From assembly GCA_052379845.1 (NCBI GenBank), contig JBQTCF010000001.1: a stretch of 64,000 nucleotides of DNA. One strand, given 5' to 3'. The position numbers and the translations under genes were made by a program. Below the pieces are notes generated by a model, which was given only the letters and a program-made list of their open reading frames with translations, did no database searches and was not told where the DNA came from. This document shows positions 51,864 through 59,944 of the stretch, in pieces. Every line of letters begins with the position of its first letter. The first letter of the stretch is position 1. The DNA is from Roseinatronobacter sp052379845. GTDB lineage: Bacteria; Pseudomonadota; Alphaproteobacteria; Rhodobacterales; Rhodobacteraceae.

Positions 51864-52535
51864 CTAGCTCAGGGTGAAATCGCTGACATGTGCGACAACG
51901 CGCGTGGGCGTGTTTTCACTGTTGGAGGAGACAGCCACCGCAACCACCTGTTCCAGCGGGCGGTTGAACACGCGCGGAAAATCGCGCGCAAGATCGACGT
52001 TTTCCGTGAACTGGCCCGTCGCGGGCCTGCGTGTGATCAGATTGCGCAGCCGGTCTGGCGCATGCGGGCTTGGAACCACCGTGCCAGGGGGCTGGTCGCC
52101 GCCCCAGGTATACATGACAACATAAACCGAACGGTTGCGCAGCAAGCTGGCAATGCTGGTGCCCGCGCGCAGGCGCGCGGCCTGATCGGCGGGCATGCTG
52201 GCAAAGAACACGCCCAGGTTGCGGTCATCATTGCCAATTTGCGACAGGTCCGACGCGGGCGCGGACGCGTCAACCTGCCATGTCCAGCGCGCCTGCGTGG
52301 CATCGCGCATATCCGGGGGCAGAATGCGATACAGGATGGACGAAGTGCCATCAGATATGACGGTCAAACGCTCGGGGCGCAATTCAAAGCGGTTGGGGCG
52401 AAGCCGCCGGAAGGTCAGGTGGTCCCAGTCGCCATCGAAACTGACGGTTGAGCTTTGTGCAACAGCCCGGTGGGCCCCATGCAGTGCAACACCTGCAGTT
52501 GCGGCGACAAGAAAGCCTCGGCGGGAAAGGGTCAT
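51864..52535 (-). CDS. DUF3047 family protein, Tat-exported
   Basis: 223 aa. N-terminus MTLSRRGFLVAATAGVALHGAHRAVAQ has a twin-arginine motif and hydrophobic stretch. The body shows the DUF3047 pattern: SILYRILPPDMRDATQARWTWQVDA, DDRNLGVFFASM, SVYVVMYTWGGDQPPGTVV and VVAVAVSSNSENTPTRVVAHVSDFTL, a beta-sandwich-like periplasmic domain of unknown function. ATG 52535 has GGAGG upstream. It precedes the TonB receptor in the same direction (139 bp), so the pair may share regulation. Confidence 0.85.
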   Translation of the reverse strand: MTLSRRGFLVAATAGVALHGAHRAVAQSSTVSFDGDWDHLTFRRLRPNRFELRPERLTVISDGTSSILYRILPPDMRDATQARWTWQVDASAPASDLSQIGNDDRNLGVFFASMPADQAARLRAGTSIASLLRNRSVYVVMYTWGGDQPPGTVVPSPHAPDRLRNLITRRPATGQFTENVDLARDFPRVFNRPLEQVVAVAVSSNSENTPTRVVAHVSDFTLS

Positions 52536-52728
52536 GGGGTTCCTCCGTATCTGGACCAACATACATGTCTTACGCAGGATACAGGGCAGAAGTGACACAG
52601 CCATGTTCACAGTATTGCGAGCTCAACGCGGGGTTTGGCAAAAGCCCTGTGGGGCGGTAGCTTTCCTTTTGGTGTCGGGGCAATACGCTATATCAGCATC
52701 ACAACACTACATAACAGGGGCGAGGGTC

Positions 52729-53442
52729 TTGAAGGACAAGCTGATATTCGTGACGGGCGGCGGGTCCGGTCTGGGGCTGGAACTGGTGCGGCTGGCGTGG
52801 GGCAGGGGGTATCGTGTCATCTGCACGGGCCGCCGGGGCGCGCAGGACCTGCCCGACGATTTCCCTGATATCCCCTATCTTTGTTGCGACATGTCATCGC
52901 AACACGGGGCGCAGCAGGCCGCAGACTGGGCGCTGGCGCAATCGGGGGGGCGCATTGATTGCGCTTTGTTGAATGCCGCTGCGGGGTATTTCCGCCCGCT
53001 GGTGGCTGAAACTGCCGCGTCGATCACGGATGTTATGGCGTTGAATCTGGAAGCGAACATGATTCTGACGCACCGGCTTGCGCCTGCCCTTGACGGTGGC
53101 ACGCTTGCGCTGATCGGATCGGTTGCGCGCAAAGGGGCGGCGGGGATGCCGGTCTATGCCTCAAGCAAGGGTGCACTGGACGGGTTTGGCAGGGCCTTGG
53201 CCGAAGAATGGCGCGGGCGCGTGCGCGTGCGTGTCCTGCACCCCGGCCCGACAGCCACCGGCATGTCCGCGCGCGCAGGGCGCAAGCCCGATTTTGCCGA
53301 CAGGGTGTTTCTGTCACCGCGCGCCATGGCGCATTGCGTTCTGGATGCGGCGCTGGCCCGCAAGGGCGCTGACAGGCAGGTTATTTCCTATGGTCGGGTG
53401 TTGTTCCATCCGGCCCGGTTGCTGCGCAGGGGGGGCACATGA
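52729..53442 (+). CDS. SDR-family oxidoreductase
   Basis: 237 aa classical short-chain dehydrogenase: VTGGGSGLGLELVRLAWGRGYRVICTGR, LLNAAAGYF (NAAAG in place of NNAG), and catalytic YASSKGALDGF. Start is TTG at 52729 (LKDKLIFVTGG) with GAGGG just before; longer frames reach back into the divergent DUF3047 gene and are unlikely. It overlaps the next SDR by 4 bp (ATGA). Substrate unknown. Confidence 0.8.
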   Translation: MKDKLIFVTGGGSGLGLELVRLAWGRGYRVICTGRRGAQDLPDDFPDIPYLCCDMSSQHGAQQAADWALAQSGGRIDCALLNAAAGYFRPLVAETAASITDVMALNLEANMILTHRLAPALDGGTLALIGSVARKGAAGMPVYASSKGALDGFGRALAEEWRGRVRVRVLHPGPTATGMSARAGRKPDFADRVFLSPRAMAHCVLDAALARKGADRQVISYGRVLFHPARLLRRGGT

Positions 53443-54191
53443 TGGGGCGCGTTCTGATAACGGGGGGCAGCAGCGGGCTGGGCAAGGCCTTGGTTGCAGC
53501 TTGCCATGACCGCGGCCTTGGGCCGGTGTCTGTGCTGGATGTTGCCCCCGCACCTGACGCTGCGGGGGGAAAACTGGACTGGGTTTTGCACGACATGGCG
53601 GACACGCGGGCGCAAAGCTGGTCGGCATTGGCCGAAACGCTGCAGGAACAAGGGCCGTTTGACCTTGTTATCCTGAATGCCGGGATCAGCGCGACCGGCC
53701 GCTTTGAGGGGATTCCCCTTGCCACGCATCTGGCTGTGGCGCGCGTCAATCTGCTTGGTCCAATGCGGTTGGTGCATATGCTGTTGCATGCAGGGCTTCT
53801 GGCACAGGGGGGGCGGGTGGTGTTCATCTCCTCGTTGTCGGTTTATACGGGGTATCCGGGGGCGGCCAGCTACGCCGCCAGCAAGGACGGGTTGGCCAGC
53901 CTTGCGCGCGCCTTGCGCAAACCCTTGCGCAAGGCTGGCAACATAAGCGTGCAGCTGGTCTGCCCCGGCCCAATGGACACCCCCCATGCCGCGCGCCATG
54001 CGCCCGAAGGCGCGCGTGCCGACCGGCGCAGTGACCCCGCCCGTGTGGCCCGCCAGATCCTTGAGCTGCCGCAGGGGCGGTTTGTGCTGTTGCCCGGCCT
54101 TGGCGCAAAACTGGCCGCTGTGGCAGGGACGCTTTTCCCGCATATGATGACGCGCATCATGGGCAAGGTGCTGTTCGCCCGCCTGAAATAG
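53439..54191 (+). CDS. SDR-family oxidoreductase
   Basis: 250 aa: VLITGGSSGLGKALVAACHDRGLG, LVILNAGISATG, FISSLSVYTGYPGAASYAASKDGLASLA with catalytic Ser/Tyr/Lys, and CPGPMDTPHA. Coupled to the preceding SDR. The C-terminal stretch LAAVAGTLFPHMMTRIMGKVLFARLK is weakly amphipathic, suggesting membrane association and possibly a lipid-like substrate. Confidence 0.82.
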   Translation: MMGRVLITGGSSGLGKALVAACHDRGLGPVSVLDVAPAPDAAGGKLDWVLHDMADTRAQSWSALAETLQEQGPFDLVILNAGISATGRFEGIPLATHLAVARVNLLGPMRLVHMLLHAGLLAQGGRVVFISSLSVYTGYPGAASYAASKDGLASLARALRKPLRKAGNISVQLVCPGPMDTPHAARHAPEGARADRRSDPARVARQILELPQGRFVLLPGLGAKLAAVAGTLFPHMMTRIMGKVLFARLK

Positions 54192-54264
54192 GCGCGCCCC
54201 CGGCGGGGTGCGGGCGGCCACCTGACAAGCATGTGCCGGAATGCCGGATACCCGTCAGGCACCC

Positions 54265-54370
54265 TATAGCGTGTTGCGCAAAAGTGGGAACCGGTTTTGC
54301 GTGAAAAATCACGCGACCACAAAGAGTTAGAGTGGATTGCGTGAATGCTAATGACCGCAACACACTCTAG
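54265..54370 (+). repeat. Dispersed ~106-bp palindromic repeat, copy B
   Basis: Begins TATAGCGTGTTGCGCAAAAGT, has the GTGGGAACCGGTTTTGCG core and GAGTTAGAGTGGATTGCGTGAATGC, and ends CGCAACACACTCTAG, so its ends are inverted repeats. The end overlaps the TAG stop of the YeiH-like gene (54367-54369). Orientation relative to its neighbouring gene is opposite to that of copy A. Confidence 0.75.
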
Positions 54371-55389
54371 ACAGGCTGCAGGAGATAAAGCGCGACTGTC
54401 GCAAGGCCCAGAAGCGCCATGGTTTCCAGCACGACAATCGCCATATGCCCGCCCCCCACAGCCGACAAGGCCCGCAGCGATGTCTTGATGCCAAGCGCGG
54501 CAATCGCCGTGATCAGGCAGATGCGCGATATCAGATCGACCTTCGCCACCAGAATGGGCGGCAACTCAACCACCGACCCCAGCAACACCAGCGCCAGAAA
54601 CAGCAGCATGAACCACGGCAAAAGCGGGATTTTCCCGCCCCCATGCCCCCCCGGTTGCCCGCCCCGCGCCAAACGCAGGGCAAGGACGATGGCAATCAGG
54701 ACAACCGGCAGCATGGCCACGCGAAACAGTTTGACAATCGTGGCCGTGTTGCCCGCTGCATCCGACACGGAAAACCCTGCGCCGACAACTTGCGCCACGT
54801 CATGAATGGTGGCCCCGATCAGGAACCCTTGTTGAATGTCTGAAAACCCCAGATATCCGAACAGCACCGGATAGGCCACCATTGCAAATGTCGACAGCGC
54901 CGTAACCGCCATGACTGTGAACAGCGTGTCGCGTTCCATCCTGTCATCAGCGGGCAGAACTGCCGCAATGGCCAGCGCCGCAGAGGCCCCGCAAATGGCC
55001 ACAGCCCCCCCTGTCAGCAGCGCAAACCGCCACCGGCAGCGCAGCAGGGGCGCGGCCACGAACCCCACCCCGATGGTGGTGACAATCAACCCGACCAGAA
55101 GCCCCGCGCCCACCAGCCCGATCTGGGCCAGATCCTCCAGCACGATACGAATGCCCAGCAGCCCCACGCCCAACCGCAGCAGCCCCTTTGCCGCGAAGTC
55201 CACCCCTGCGCGGCAGGGTCCCTGTTCGTGAAGGAAATTGAACGCCATCCCCAAAAGCAGCGCAAACAACATGACGGGTGCCGCGTAATGCGCGCCAAGA
55301 AATGCCGCAGCCGCTGCAATTGTCGCGCTAAGCAGCACGCCCGGCGCCAGAGTGCCAGCATGGCCACATGTAGTGAAAAATTTGGTCAT
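54367..55389 (-). CDS. YeiH-family (UPF0324) putative sulfate exporter
   Basis: 340 aa with about ten membrane segments. Family motifs: PVMLFALLLGMAFNFL, AAKGLLRLGVGLLGIRI, LTGGAVAICGASAALAIAAVLP, FLIGATIHDVAQVVGAGFSVSD and ALGIKTSLRALSAVGGGH. The family is annotated as a putative sulfate/sulfite-type exporter, though evidence is limited. Its place directly behind an operon that should release sulfite fits that role. A terminator (55455-55482) separates the two transcripts. The stop codon is inside repeat B. Confidence 0.85.
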   Translation of the reverse strand: MTKFFTTCGHAGTLAPGVLLSATIAAAAAFLGAHYAAPVMLFALLLGMAFNFLHEQGPCRAGVDFAAKGLLRLGVGLLGIRIVLEDLAQIGLVGAGLLVGLIVTTIGVGFVAAPLLRCRWRFALLTGGAVAICGASAALAIAAVLPADDRMERDTLFTVMAVTALSTFAMVAYPVLFGYLGFSDIQQGFLIGATIHDVAQVVGAGFSVSDAAGNTATIVKLFRVAMLPVVLIAIVLALRLARGGQPGGHGGGKIPLLPWFMLLFLALVLLGSVVELPPILVAKVDLISRICLITAIAALGIKTSLRALSAVGGGHMAIVVLETMALLGLATVALYLLQPV

Positions 55390-55454
55390 GGTCCCTCTTG
55401 GCCCGGCTTTGGGGGGGGCGATGTCGCACAGGCGCGCGCGCGATCATATCCCCA

Positions 55455-55482
55455 GAAAAATGCCCGGCAGGGTGCCGGGCAT
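55455..55482 (-). terminator. Terminator of the TRAP/monooxygenase operon
   Basis: ATGCCCGGCA - GGG - TGCCGGGCAT, a 10-bp stem; on the minus strand it is followed by TTTTTC. It lies 27 bp after the stop of the TRAP binding-protein gene. Confidence 0.9.
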
Positions 55483-55509
55483 CTTGTTTCGTGCGACGTT
55501 GCCCGCTGG

Positions 55510-56568
55510 TCAGTTCATATCTGCCTGACGCGCGGTTTCAATGGCCTCTTCTGCAGCGGCGGCATGCGCCATGAAGCTGTCCAGCACTTCTGGCCCATGT
55601 GGCACATTGGCACGGAACCAGTCAAATGCGGGGTCGGCCGCTTCGCGGAAGGCGGCGCGCTGGTCGTCGGTGGGAACGTAGATTTCCCCGCCAGCTGCGC
55701 GGAATGCCTCGTATGCGGCGATTTCCTTGCGTTTGGGGCTGGCGAATGTTGCTTGTTGCAGGGCTGCAAACCCGTCCAGCACGATGCGCTTGTGTTCATC
55801 CGACATGGACATGAAGCGGTCATTCGTCATCCACCAGAACGCGCCCATATAGCTGTGATTGTCCAGCGTCAGGTATTTCAGACCAGCATCGGTGAAGCGC
55901 ATGTTCATGATGTCGGTAATCCCGTTGGCCGTGCCTTCCACAACCCCTGTCTGCAACGAGGTGAACAGTTCCGGCCATGCAATGGGTGTGGGGGACGCGC
56001 CAAGCGCAGTTGCCAATGTCTGCGGCAGGTCGGCGGGCACAGTGCGCATTTTCATTCCCGCCAGATCAGCCGGGGTTTCAATGCGCTTTTGGGTGTTGGC
56101 ATAGCTGCGCCAGCCGCCGGTGTTGCCCACAGACATAAGGCGGATCAGCCCGTCACTGTCGGCCAGCGCCAGATCGCGCAATTCGCGCACGAAATCGCCT
56201 GACAGCACATGTTCGGCCACGCGGTCATCACTCATCAGATAGGGCAGGTCCAGCACCTGAATATAGGGAAACAGCCCTGCCGCCCCGCCTGATGTGGATA
56301 CGAAAATGTCAATCGACCCTTCCGCCACCCCGGCAAGGCATTCATCCCCGCGCGTGCACAACTGGGTGCCGATGAACAGATCAACGGCGATTTCCCCGTT
56401 TGACGCGGTTTCCACGAAGTTTTTGAACACCACCAGACCGTCATAATCCTCATCATCTTCGTTCGAGGTGGCGGTGGCCCGCAAGGTGATGTCCTGCGCA
56501 AAGGCCGCGCCGACGGGGGCCGTCAGCAGGGTGGCCAGCAACAGGGATTTCAGTGTCGTCTTCAACAT
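55510..56568 (-). CDS. TRAP transporter substrate-binding protein (DctP family)
   Basis: 352 aa. Signal peptide MLKTTLKSLLLATLLTAPVGAAFA; DctP-type body with FVETASNGEIAVDLFIGTQL, VAEGSIDIFVSTSGG, FPYIQVLDLPYL, and DLAGMKMRTVPADLPQTLATALGASPTPIAWPELFTSLQTGVVEGTANG, where the Arg in KMRTVP is the family's usual anion-binding residue. The ligand should therefore be an acid; context suggests a sulfonate. Last gene of the operon; GGAGG precedes ATG 56568. Confidence 0.9.
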   Translation of the reverse strand: MLKTTLKSLLLATLLTAPVGAAFAQDITLRATATSNEDDEDYDGLVVFKNFVETASNGEIAVDLFIGTQLCTRGDECLAGVAEGSIDIFVSTSGGAAGLFPYIQVLDLPYLMSDDRVAEHVLSGDFVRELRDLALADSDGLIRLMSVGNTGGWRSYANTQKRIETPADLAGMKMRTVPADLPQTLATALGASPTPIAWPELFTSLQTGVVEGTANGITDIMNMRFTDAGLKYLTLDNHSYMGAFWWMTNDRFMSMSDEHKRIVLDGFAALQQATFASPKRKEIAAYEAFRAAGGEIYVPTDDQRAAFREAADPAFDWFRANVPHGPEVLDSFMAHAAAAEEAIETARQADMN

Positions 56569-56597
56569 AATGGTATCCTCCCTTGGATGTTTGAAGA

Positions 56598-57887
56598 TCA
56601 TTGAACAAACCCGAACAGACGCGGCACTGTCAGCGTCAGCGCGGGAATATAGGTCAGTAGGAATATCACCGTGACCTGAACCGCCAGAAACGGCAGGATG
56701 GCTTTTGACAGGGTTTCCACCCGCAACCCCGACACAGAGGAGGTGACAAACAACACCAGCCCCATGGGCGGGGTCAGCAACCCCACAGTCAGGTTCACGG
56801 CCATGATGATGGCGAAATGCACCGGATCAACGCCCAGCTCCACGAAGATCGGCCCAAGGATCGGCCCCAGAATGATGATCGCGGGACCGGCATCCAGAAA
56901 CATGCCAACAAGGAACAAAAGCAGGTTGATCAGGAACAGCAACACCAGCGGGTTGTCAGACAGCGCCAGCAGAATGCCCGCCATCTGTTCGGGCGTGCGC
57001 GCCAGTGCCGCCACGGTCTTGAAGGCCATTGCAGCCCCCACCAGCAGCAGCACCACCGCCGATGTAATGCCCGCGCGCGTCAGGATATCGGGGATATCGC
57101 GCAGTTTCAGGGTCCGCATGATGAACAATGCCACCACGAAGGCATATCCGACAGCGACCGCCGCGGCCTCGGTCGGGGTCATGACACCGCCAAGGATACC
57201 GCCCAGAATGATTACGGGCGTCATCAGCGGCCAGAACGCCCTGAGCGAGGCCGTGCCGCGTTCGCCCCAGCTGGCGCGTTTGGTGGCGGCAGGCAATTCG
57301 TATTTGTCGGCCATCAGCCAGACCGCCACCATCAACCCGCCTGCCATCAGGATACCCGGCACAATCCCCGCCAGAAACAGTGCCGCCACGCTTTCGCCCA
57401 TGACATAGGCATAGATGATCATGATCCCCGATGGCGGGATGATCGGCCCGATGATGGAACTGGCCGCTGTGATGGCCGCTGCAAAACGCTTCTTGTAGCC
57501 GTTCTTTTCCATGGCGGGTATCAGCATGGACCCCAGCGCCGACACATCCGCCACCGCAGACCCTGACAGCCCGGCAAACAGCATGGAGGACAGCACATTC
57601 ACATGTGCCAGCCCGCCGCGCAGATGCCCCACCAGCGCCTGTGAAAATTCCACCAGCCGAAGCGTGATGCCGGAACGGTTCATCAATTCCCCCGCCAGCA
57701 TGAAAAACGGAATCGCCATCAGCGGGAAACTGTCGATGCCCGTATAAACATTGCGATACAGCAGCGTGATGTCGCGTTCCATTCCCGCTGCCCATAACAG
57801 CAGCCCCGGCGCGGCCAGAAGCGCGAAGAACACAGGCAGGCCCAAGAACAGGAAAACAAGGAATACCGGCAGAAAAAAGCTTAGCAT
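56598..57887 (-). CDS. TRAP transporter large permease (DctM family)
   Basis: 429 aa with about 12 membrane segments. IPFFMLAGELMNRSGIT, LSGSAVADVSALGSMLIPAMEKNGYKKRFAAAITAASSIIGPIIPPSGIMIIYAY and TVGLLTPPMGLVLFVTSSVSG are DctM signatures. It couples Na+ entry to uptake of the ligand delivered by the binding protein. It begins 1 bp after the small permease gene. Confidence 0.93.
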   Translation of the reverse strand: MLSFFLPVFLVFLFLGLPVFFALLAAPGLLLWAAGMERDITLLYRNVYTGIDSFPLMAIPFFMLAGELMNRSGITLRLVEFSQALVGHLRGGLAHVNVLSSMLFAGLSGSAVADVSALGSMLIPAMEKNGYKKRFAAAITAASSIIGPIIPPSGIMIIYAYVMGESVAALFLAGIVPGILMAGGLMVAVWLMADKYELPAATKRASWGERGTASLRAFWPLMTPVIILGGILGGVMTPTEAAAVAVGYAFVVALFIMRTLKLRDIPDILTRAGITSAVVLLLVGAAMAFKTVAALARTPEQMAGILLALSDNPLVLLFLINLLLFLVGMFLDAGPAIIILGPILGPIFVELGVDPVHFAIIMAVNLTVGLLTPPMGLVLFVTSSVSGLRVETLSKAILPFLAVQVTVIFLLTYIPALTLTVPRLFGFVQ

Positions 57888-57888
57888 G

Positions 57889-58479
57889 TCATTCTGCCCC
57901 CAAAGTGACTTGATCTGTGATTTCCGGCAAATCGTCAGCGCGCCCCAGAAGGGCTACGAATTCGCGCAGCATCAGTTCTACGGACACGGCCATCAGCGCG
58001 CCAATTCCCACCAGCATGGACATCATCTGCCAGCCCTTGGGCACCTTGCGCCATGTGGACAGATCAAGGCTTGTGGGCACATTCAGGCTGTCGGTGCCAA
58101 ACCGGCCCGCCAGCCCCGTGACCTCTCGCAGGCCAATCTGCCACGCTTTCCACAGAATGATCATTGCCAAGGATAACAACGCCAGCGTCAGCACATGGCG
58201 CAGCAGGCGCGGCAACAGCACTGTCAGAAGTTCAATGGCCACGAACCCGCCGCGCCGATAGGCCGTGCCGATCATCAGCCCTGCAGACCACAGCATCAGG
58301 AACCGCGACGCTTCTTCCGGCCATGGAAGGGCGCTGCCCAGCACATAGCGGCAAAACACCTGTGTCAGGATGAAACACACCATCAGCAGGATGCACGCGG
58401 CCCCCAACCAGCGCCCCACGGTCAGGGTAGCCGAATTTACCACTGCCAGCAGTTCTGACAGCGCGATTAGCATGCGCAT
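57889..58479 (-). CDS. TRAP transporter small permease (DctQ family)
   Basis: 196 aa with four membrane segments. LMVCFILTQVFCRYVLGSALPWPEEASRFLMLWSAGLMIGTAYRRGGFVAIE is the typical DctQ signature (R-Y-x-x-x...W-x-E-E). The segment RFGTDSLNVPTSLDLSTWRKVPKGW is longer than usual between TM3 and TM4. It follows the flavin reductase gene by 53 bp, tying the transporter to the catabolic genes. Confidence 0.9.
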   Translation of the reverse strand: MRMLIALSELLAVVNSATLTVGRWLGAACILLMVCFILTQVFCRYVLGSALPWPEEASRFLMLWSAGLMIGTAYRRGGFVAIELLTVLLPRLLRHVLTLALLSLAMIILWKAWQIGLREVTGLAGRFGTDSLNVPTSLDLSTWRKVPKGWQMMSMLVGIGALMAVSVELMLREFVALLGRADDLPEITDQVTLGAE

Positions 58480-58532
58480 TTTAGCCCCCCTCCCTTGTCT
58501 GGCCTGTCCAAATCAGGCCATCTTTAACGATA

Positions 58533-59051
58533 TCAGTCTAACGGGCTGACAGTTCCGTAGCCCCCCTGACTGAAGACAAGCGGCGCGCCCCCCCGACGCG
58601 CCGCGCGCAGCACCCGGCCCACGATGATGACATGGTCCCCGCCGTCATGGGTGGCGTATTGAACGCAGTCGAACCGCGCCAATGCTGTGTCCAGCACTGG
58701 CACATCCTCGGCATTGTGCCTGTGTGCCAGCCCGTCAAACCCCGCGCCGTCGCGGGCAAACCGCGCCAGCAAATCCTGCGCGTCATGGGGCAGGACGTGA
58801 ATTGCGTAATGGCGCGCGCCCACATAATGCGCGAAGCGGCGCGATGATTTCGCGGGCGACCACAGCACCAGTGGCGGGTCCAGTGACAGGGCGGCAAAAC
58901 TGTTGGCCGCAAATCCCATGGGGCCGTCCTTGCCTGCAATGGTGACAAGTGTAACGCCGGTGGCAAAACACCCCAATGCATCGCGGAAACGGCGCGTTTC
59001 ATCGCGTCCGGGAACGAATTCGTCAGGGGGCATCATTGCGCCATCCGCCAT
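58533..59051 (-). CDS. Flavin reductase (SmoA-like), partner of the monooxygenase
   Basis: 172 aa flavin reductase-like FMN-binding split barrel: FRDALGCFATGVTLVTIAGKDGPMGFAANSFAALSLDPPLVLWSPAKSS, then HVLPHDAQDLLARFA and HVIIVGRVLRAARRGGAPLVFSQGGYG. It should reduce free FMN with NAD(P)H for the SsuD-like enzyme two genes upstream. Its ATG overlaps the stop of the aldo/keto reductase (TGATG), so the three enzymes are made in step. In the oxidative sulfoquinovose pathway this role is SmoA; the equivalence here is inferred from context. Confidence 0.88.
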   Translation of the reverse strand: MADGAMMPPDEFVPGRDETRRFRDALGCFATGVTLVTIAGKDGPMGFAANSFAALSLDPPLVLWSPAKSSRRFAHYVGARHYAIHVLPHDAQDLLARFARDGAGFDGLAHRHNAEDVPVLDTALARFDCVQYATHDGGDHVIIVGRVLRAARRGGAPLVFSQGGYGTVSPLD

Positions 59052-59944
59052 CACGCCACCTCTTGCCCGCGCGCCAGCGTATACAGTTCGAACCATGTCT
59101 GACGGTCCATCGGAACGCGCAGCGCGTCCGAAATTCGCGCAATACGCGCCAGACTGTTGGTTCCCAGAACCGGCAAAATGCCTGCCGGGTGGTGCAGCAG
59201 CCATGCAATGGCCGCCGCGCTCCAATCGGCGTTTGCCGCTGCGCCCAATTCATCCAGCCGCGCGCGCAGCCCCTGCGGTGCCGCATTCGCCAGCGCCCCC
59301 CCTGCAAGGGGACTCCAGGCCATGGGCGCGATCCGGTGCTGGTGCAGATAGGCCAGATCCCCGTTTGTCAGCGCGTCATGGGCCATCAGGCTGATTTCAA
59401 TCTGGTTGGTGACCAATCGGGTGGACATGCGCGATTGCAGCAAATCCATGTCGAAGGGCCGGAAATTCGACACACCGACGGCGCGGACCTTGCCACTGGC
59501 CACCAGCCGGTCCAGTTCGGCGCCAGTTTCGTCAGGGTTGATCAGCGGATCAGGACGATGGATCAACAGCACATCGATATGGTCCGTGGCCATGTCGCGC
59601 AAGCTGGCCTCGAGTGATGCGGAAATATGCGCGGCACTGGTGTCATAATGTTTTACCCGTGCGCCGGAATGCCGGCCCGCAGGGGCGATGATGTCGCATT
59701 TGGTGACAATCTGGATCTGGTCGCGCAAATGTGGGGCCTGGCGCAGCGCGGCACCAAAAATCGCTTCAGCGGTGTAGCCGCCGTAAATATCGGCCTGATC
59801 CATCGTGGTGATACCCTGCTGCAGGCAGGCTTCAACCTTGGCCTGCACATGGGCGGGGCTGGTGTCGGCGTCGTCACCCAGACGCCACATTCCATAGACC
59901 AGCCGCGACAGGGCCAGATCGGGGGTCAGCGCAATTTTTTCCAT
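59051..59944 (-). CDS. Aldo/keto reductase (SmoB-like)
   Basis: 297 aa. Catalytic tetrad visible: Asp and Tyr in TMDQADIYGGYTAEAIFG, Lys in IVTKCDII, His in VLLIHRPDP. The barrel continues with VGVSNFRPFDM and the NADPH-binding end region ILPVLGTNSLARIARISDAL. It resembles the YdhF branch. In a desulfonation operon it would reduce the aldehyde left by the monooxygenase (SmoB reduces 6-oxoglucose to glucose). Coupled at both ends by TGATG overlaps. Confidence 0.88.
   Translation of the reverse strand: MEKIALTPDLALSRLVYGMWRLGDDADTSPAHVQAKVEACLQQGITTMDQADIYGGYTAEAIFGAALRQAPHLRDQIQIVTKCDIIAPAGRHSGARVKHYDTSAAHISASLEASLRDMATDHIDVLLIHRPDPLINPDETGAELDRLVASGKVRAVGVSNFRPFDMDLLQSRMSTRLVTNQIEISLMAHDALTNGDLAYLHQHRIAPMAWSPLAGGALANAAPQGLRARLDELGAAANADWSAAAIAWLLHHPAGILPVLGTNSLARIARISDALRVPMDRQTWFELYTLARGQEVA

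Noticed and set aside
52195..52728. Upstream extension of the first SDR
   Set aside because: It is antisense to the DUF3047 gene; the SDR fold begins at the TTG at 52729.
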